Part shown: one piece after another, positions 63,976 to 64,000 of the stretch | How positions within the stretch are numbered: the stretch's first letter is position 1 | How the letters are laid out: every line of letters starts with the position of its first letter | Assembly: GCF_008629695.1 (NCBI RefSeq) | Contig: NZ_VWSH01000003.1 | Coordinates: 124,001-188,000, forward strand | Length of the DNA: 64,000 bases | Reading direction: 5' to 3' | Source of the DNA: Taibaiella lutea | GTDB taxonomy: Bacteria > Bacteroidota > Bacteroidia > Chitinophagales > Chitinophagaceae | Translations under genes and position numbers: made by a program | Notes under the pieces: generated by a model | What the model saw: the letters and a program-made list of their open reading frames with translations, nothing else | Told to the model about the DNA's origin: nothing | Database searches by the model: none

Positions 63976-64000
63976 TATAAATTATAGCATGCAAGAGGGC

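Overview
This 64 kb window is chromosomal DNA from a member of the Bacteroidota, most likely of the Chitinophagales/Sphingobacteriales kind. The evidence is the complete gldK-gldL-gldM-gldN gliding/type IX secretion (T9SS) core, several secreted proteins ending in T9SS sorting domains, a TonB-dependent receptor with an N-terminal carboxypeptidase-like domain, an S46 dipeptidyl-peptidase, exact TAnnTTTG -7 boxes in front of several genes, and mostly absent Shine-Dalgarno sequences. No rRNA or tRNA gene was seen. The only RNA gene found is the SRP RNA on the minus strand at 20879-20972.

Layout. 0-8.5 kb: 5' part of dnaX (minus), two lipoproteins, an ECF sigma factor overlapping a predicted envelope-spanning partner, lysS, a secreted protein and an M17 aminopeptidase. 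8.5-15 kb: a DPP7-type S46 peptidase, a lipoprotein, dps, a small conserved protein and 1-pyrroline-5-carboxylate dehydrogenase; this part also holds three striking non-coding structures (a 23-bp-stem hairpin, a 66-bp perfect palindrome and a cloverleaf-like element). 15-24 kb: two T9SS cargo proteins with nearly the same C-terminal domain, a VF530 protein with an MlaF-type ATPase, transaldolase, SRP RNA, a SirB1-like protein and an M28 peptidase. 24-29 kb: gldKLMN. 29-37 kb: a thiol-redox-rich stretch (DUF255 protein, TonB receptor with a CNVC plug motif, thioredoxin, TrxB) with rlmB and ogt. 37-46 kb: pyruvate carboxylase, a DinB-like protein, paired carboxypeptidase-like-domain proteins, a Lys/Ala/Pro-rich histone-H1-like protein, ribosomal L27 and L21, and a family 9 glycosyltransferase. 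46-64 kb: a T9SS cargo, an MpaB-like oxygenase, a NarL-type response regulator, a membrane pyrophosphatase, a stand-alone type B sorting-domain protein beside a very large pseudopeptidase/propeller/beta-barrel protein, a DsbD-like reductase, a GT39 transferase, a 15-copy 21-bp minisatellite, a secreted conserved protein, a 40-residue membrane protein and a cold-shock protein.

How it fits together. Envelope biology dominates: secretion machine (GldKLMN), cargo (type A and type B sorting domains), envelope signalling (ECF sigma plus membrane-spanning partner), nutrient uptake (TonB receptor behind a DtxR-like operator) and periplasmic peptidases. The least explained items are the pseudopeptidase-propeller-Omp85-like fusion at 52834-56316 with its small type B sorting-domain neighbour, the ECF sigma/envelope-spanning pair at 2053-3979, the TonB receptor/thioredoxin unit at 31993-34833, and the repeat and palindrome elements. 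Statements about protein families rest on reading motifs by eye; no search or structure prediction was run.
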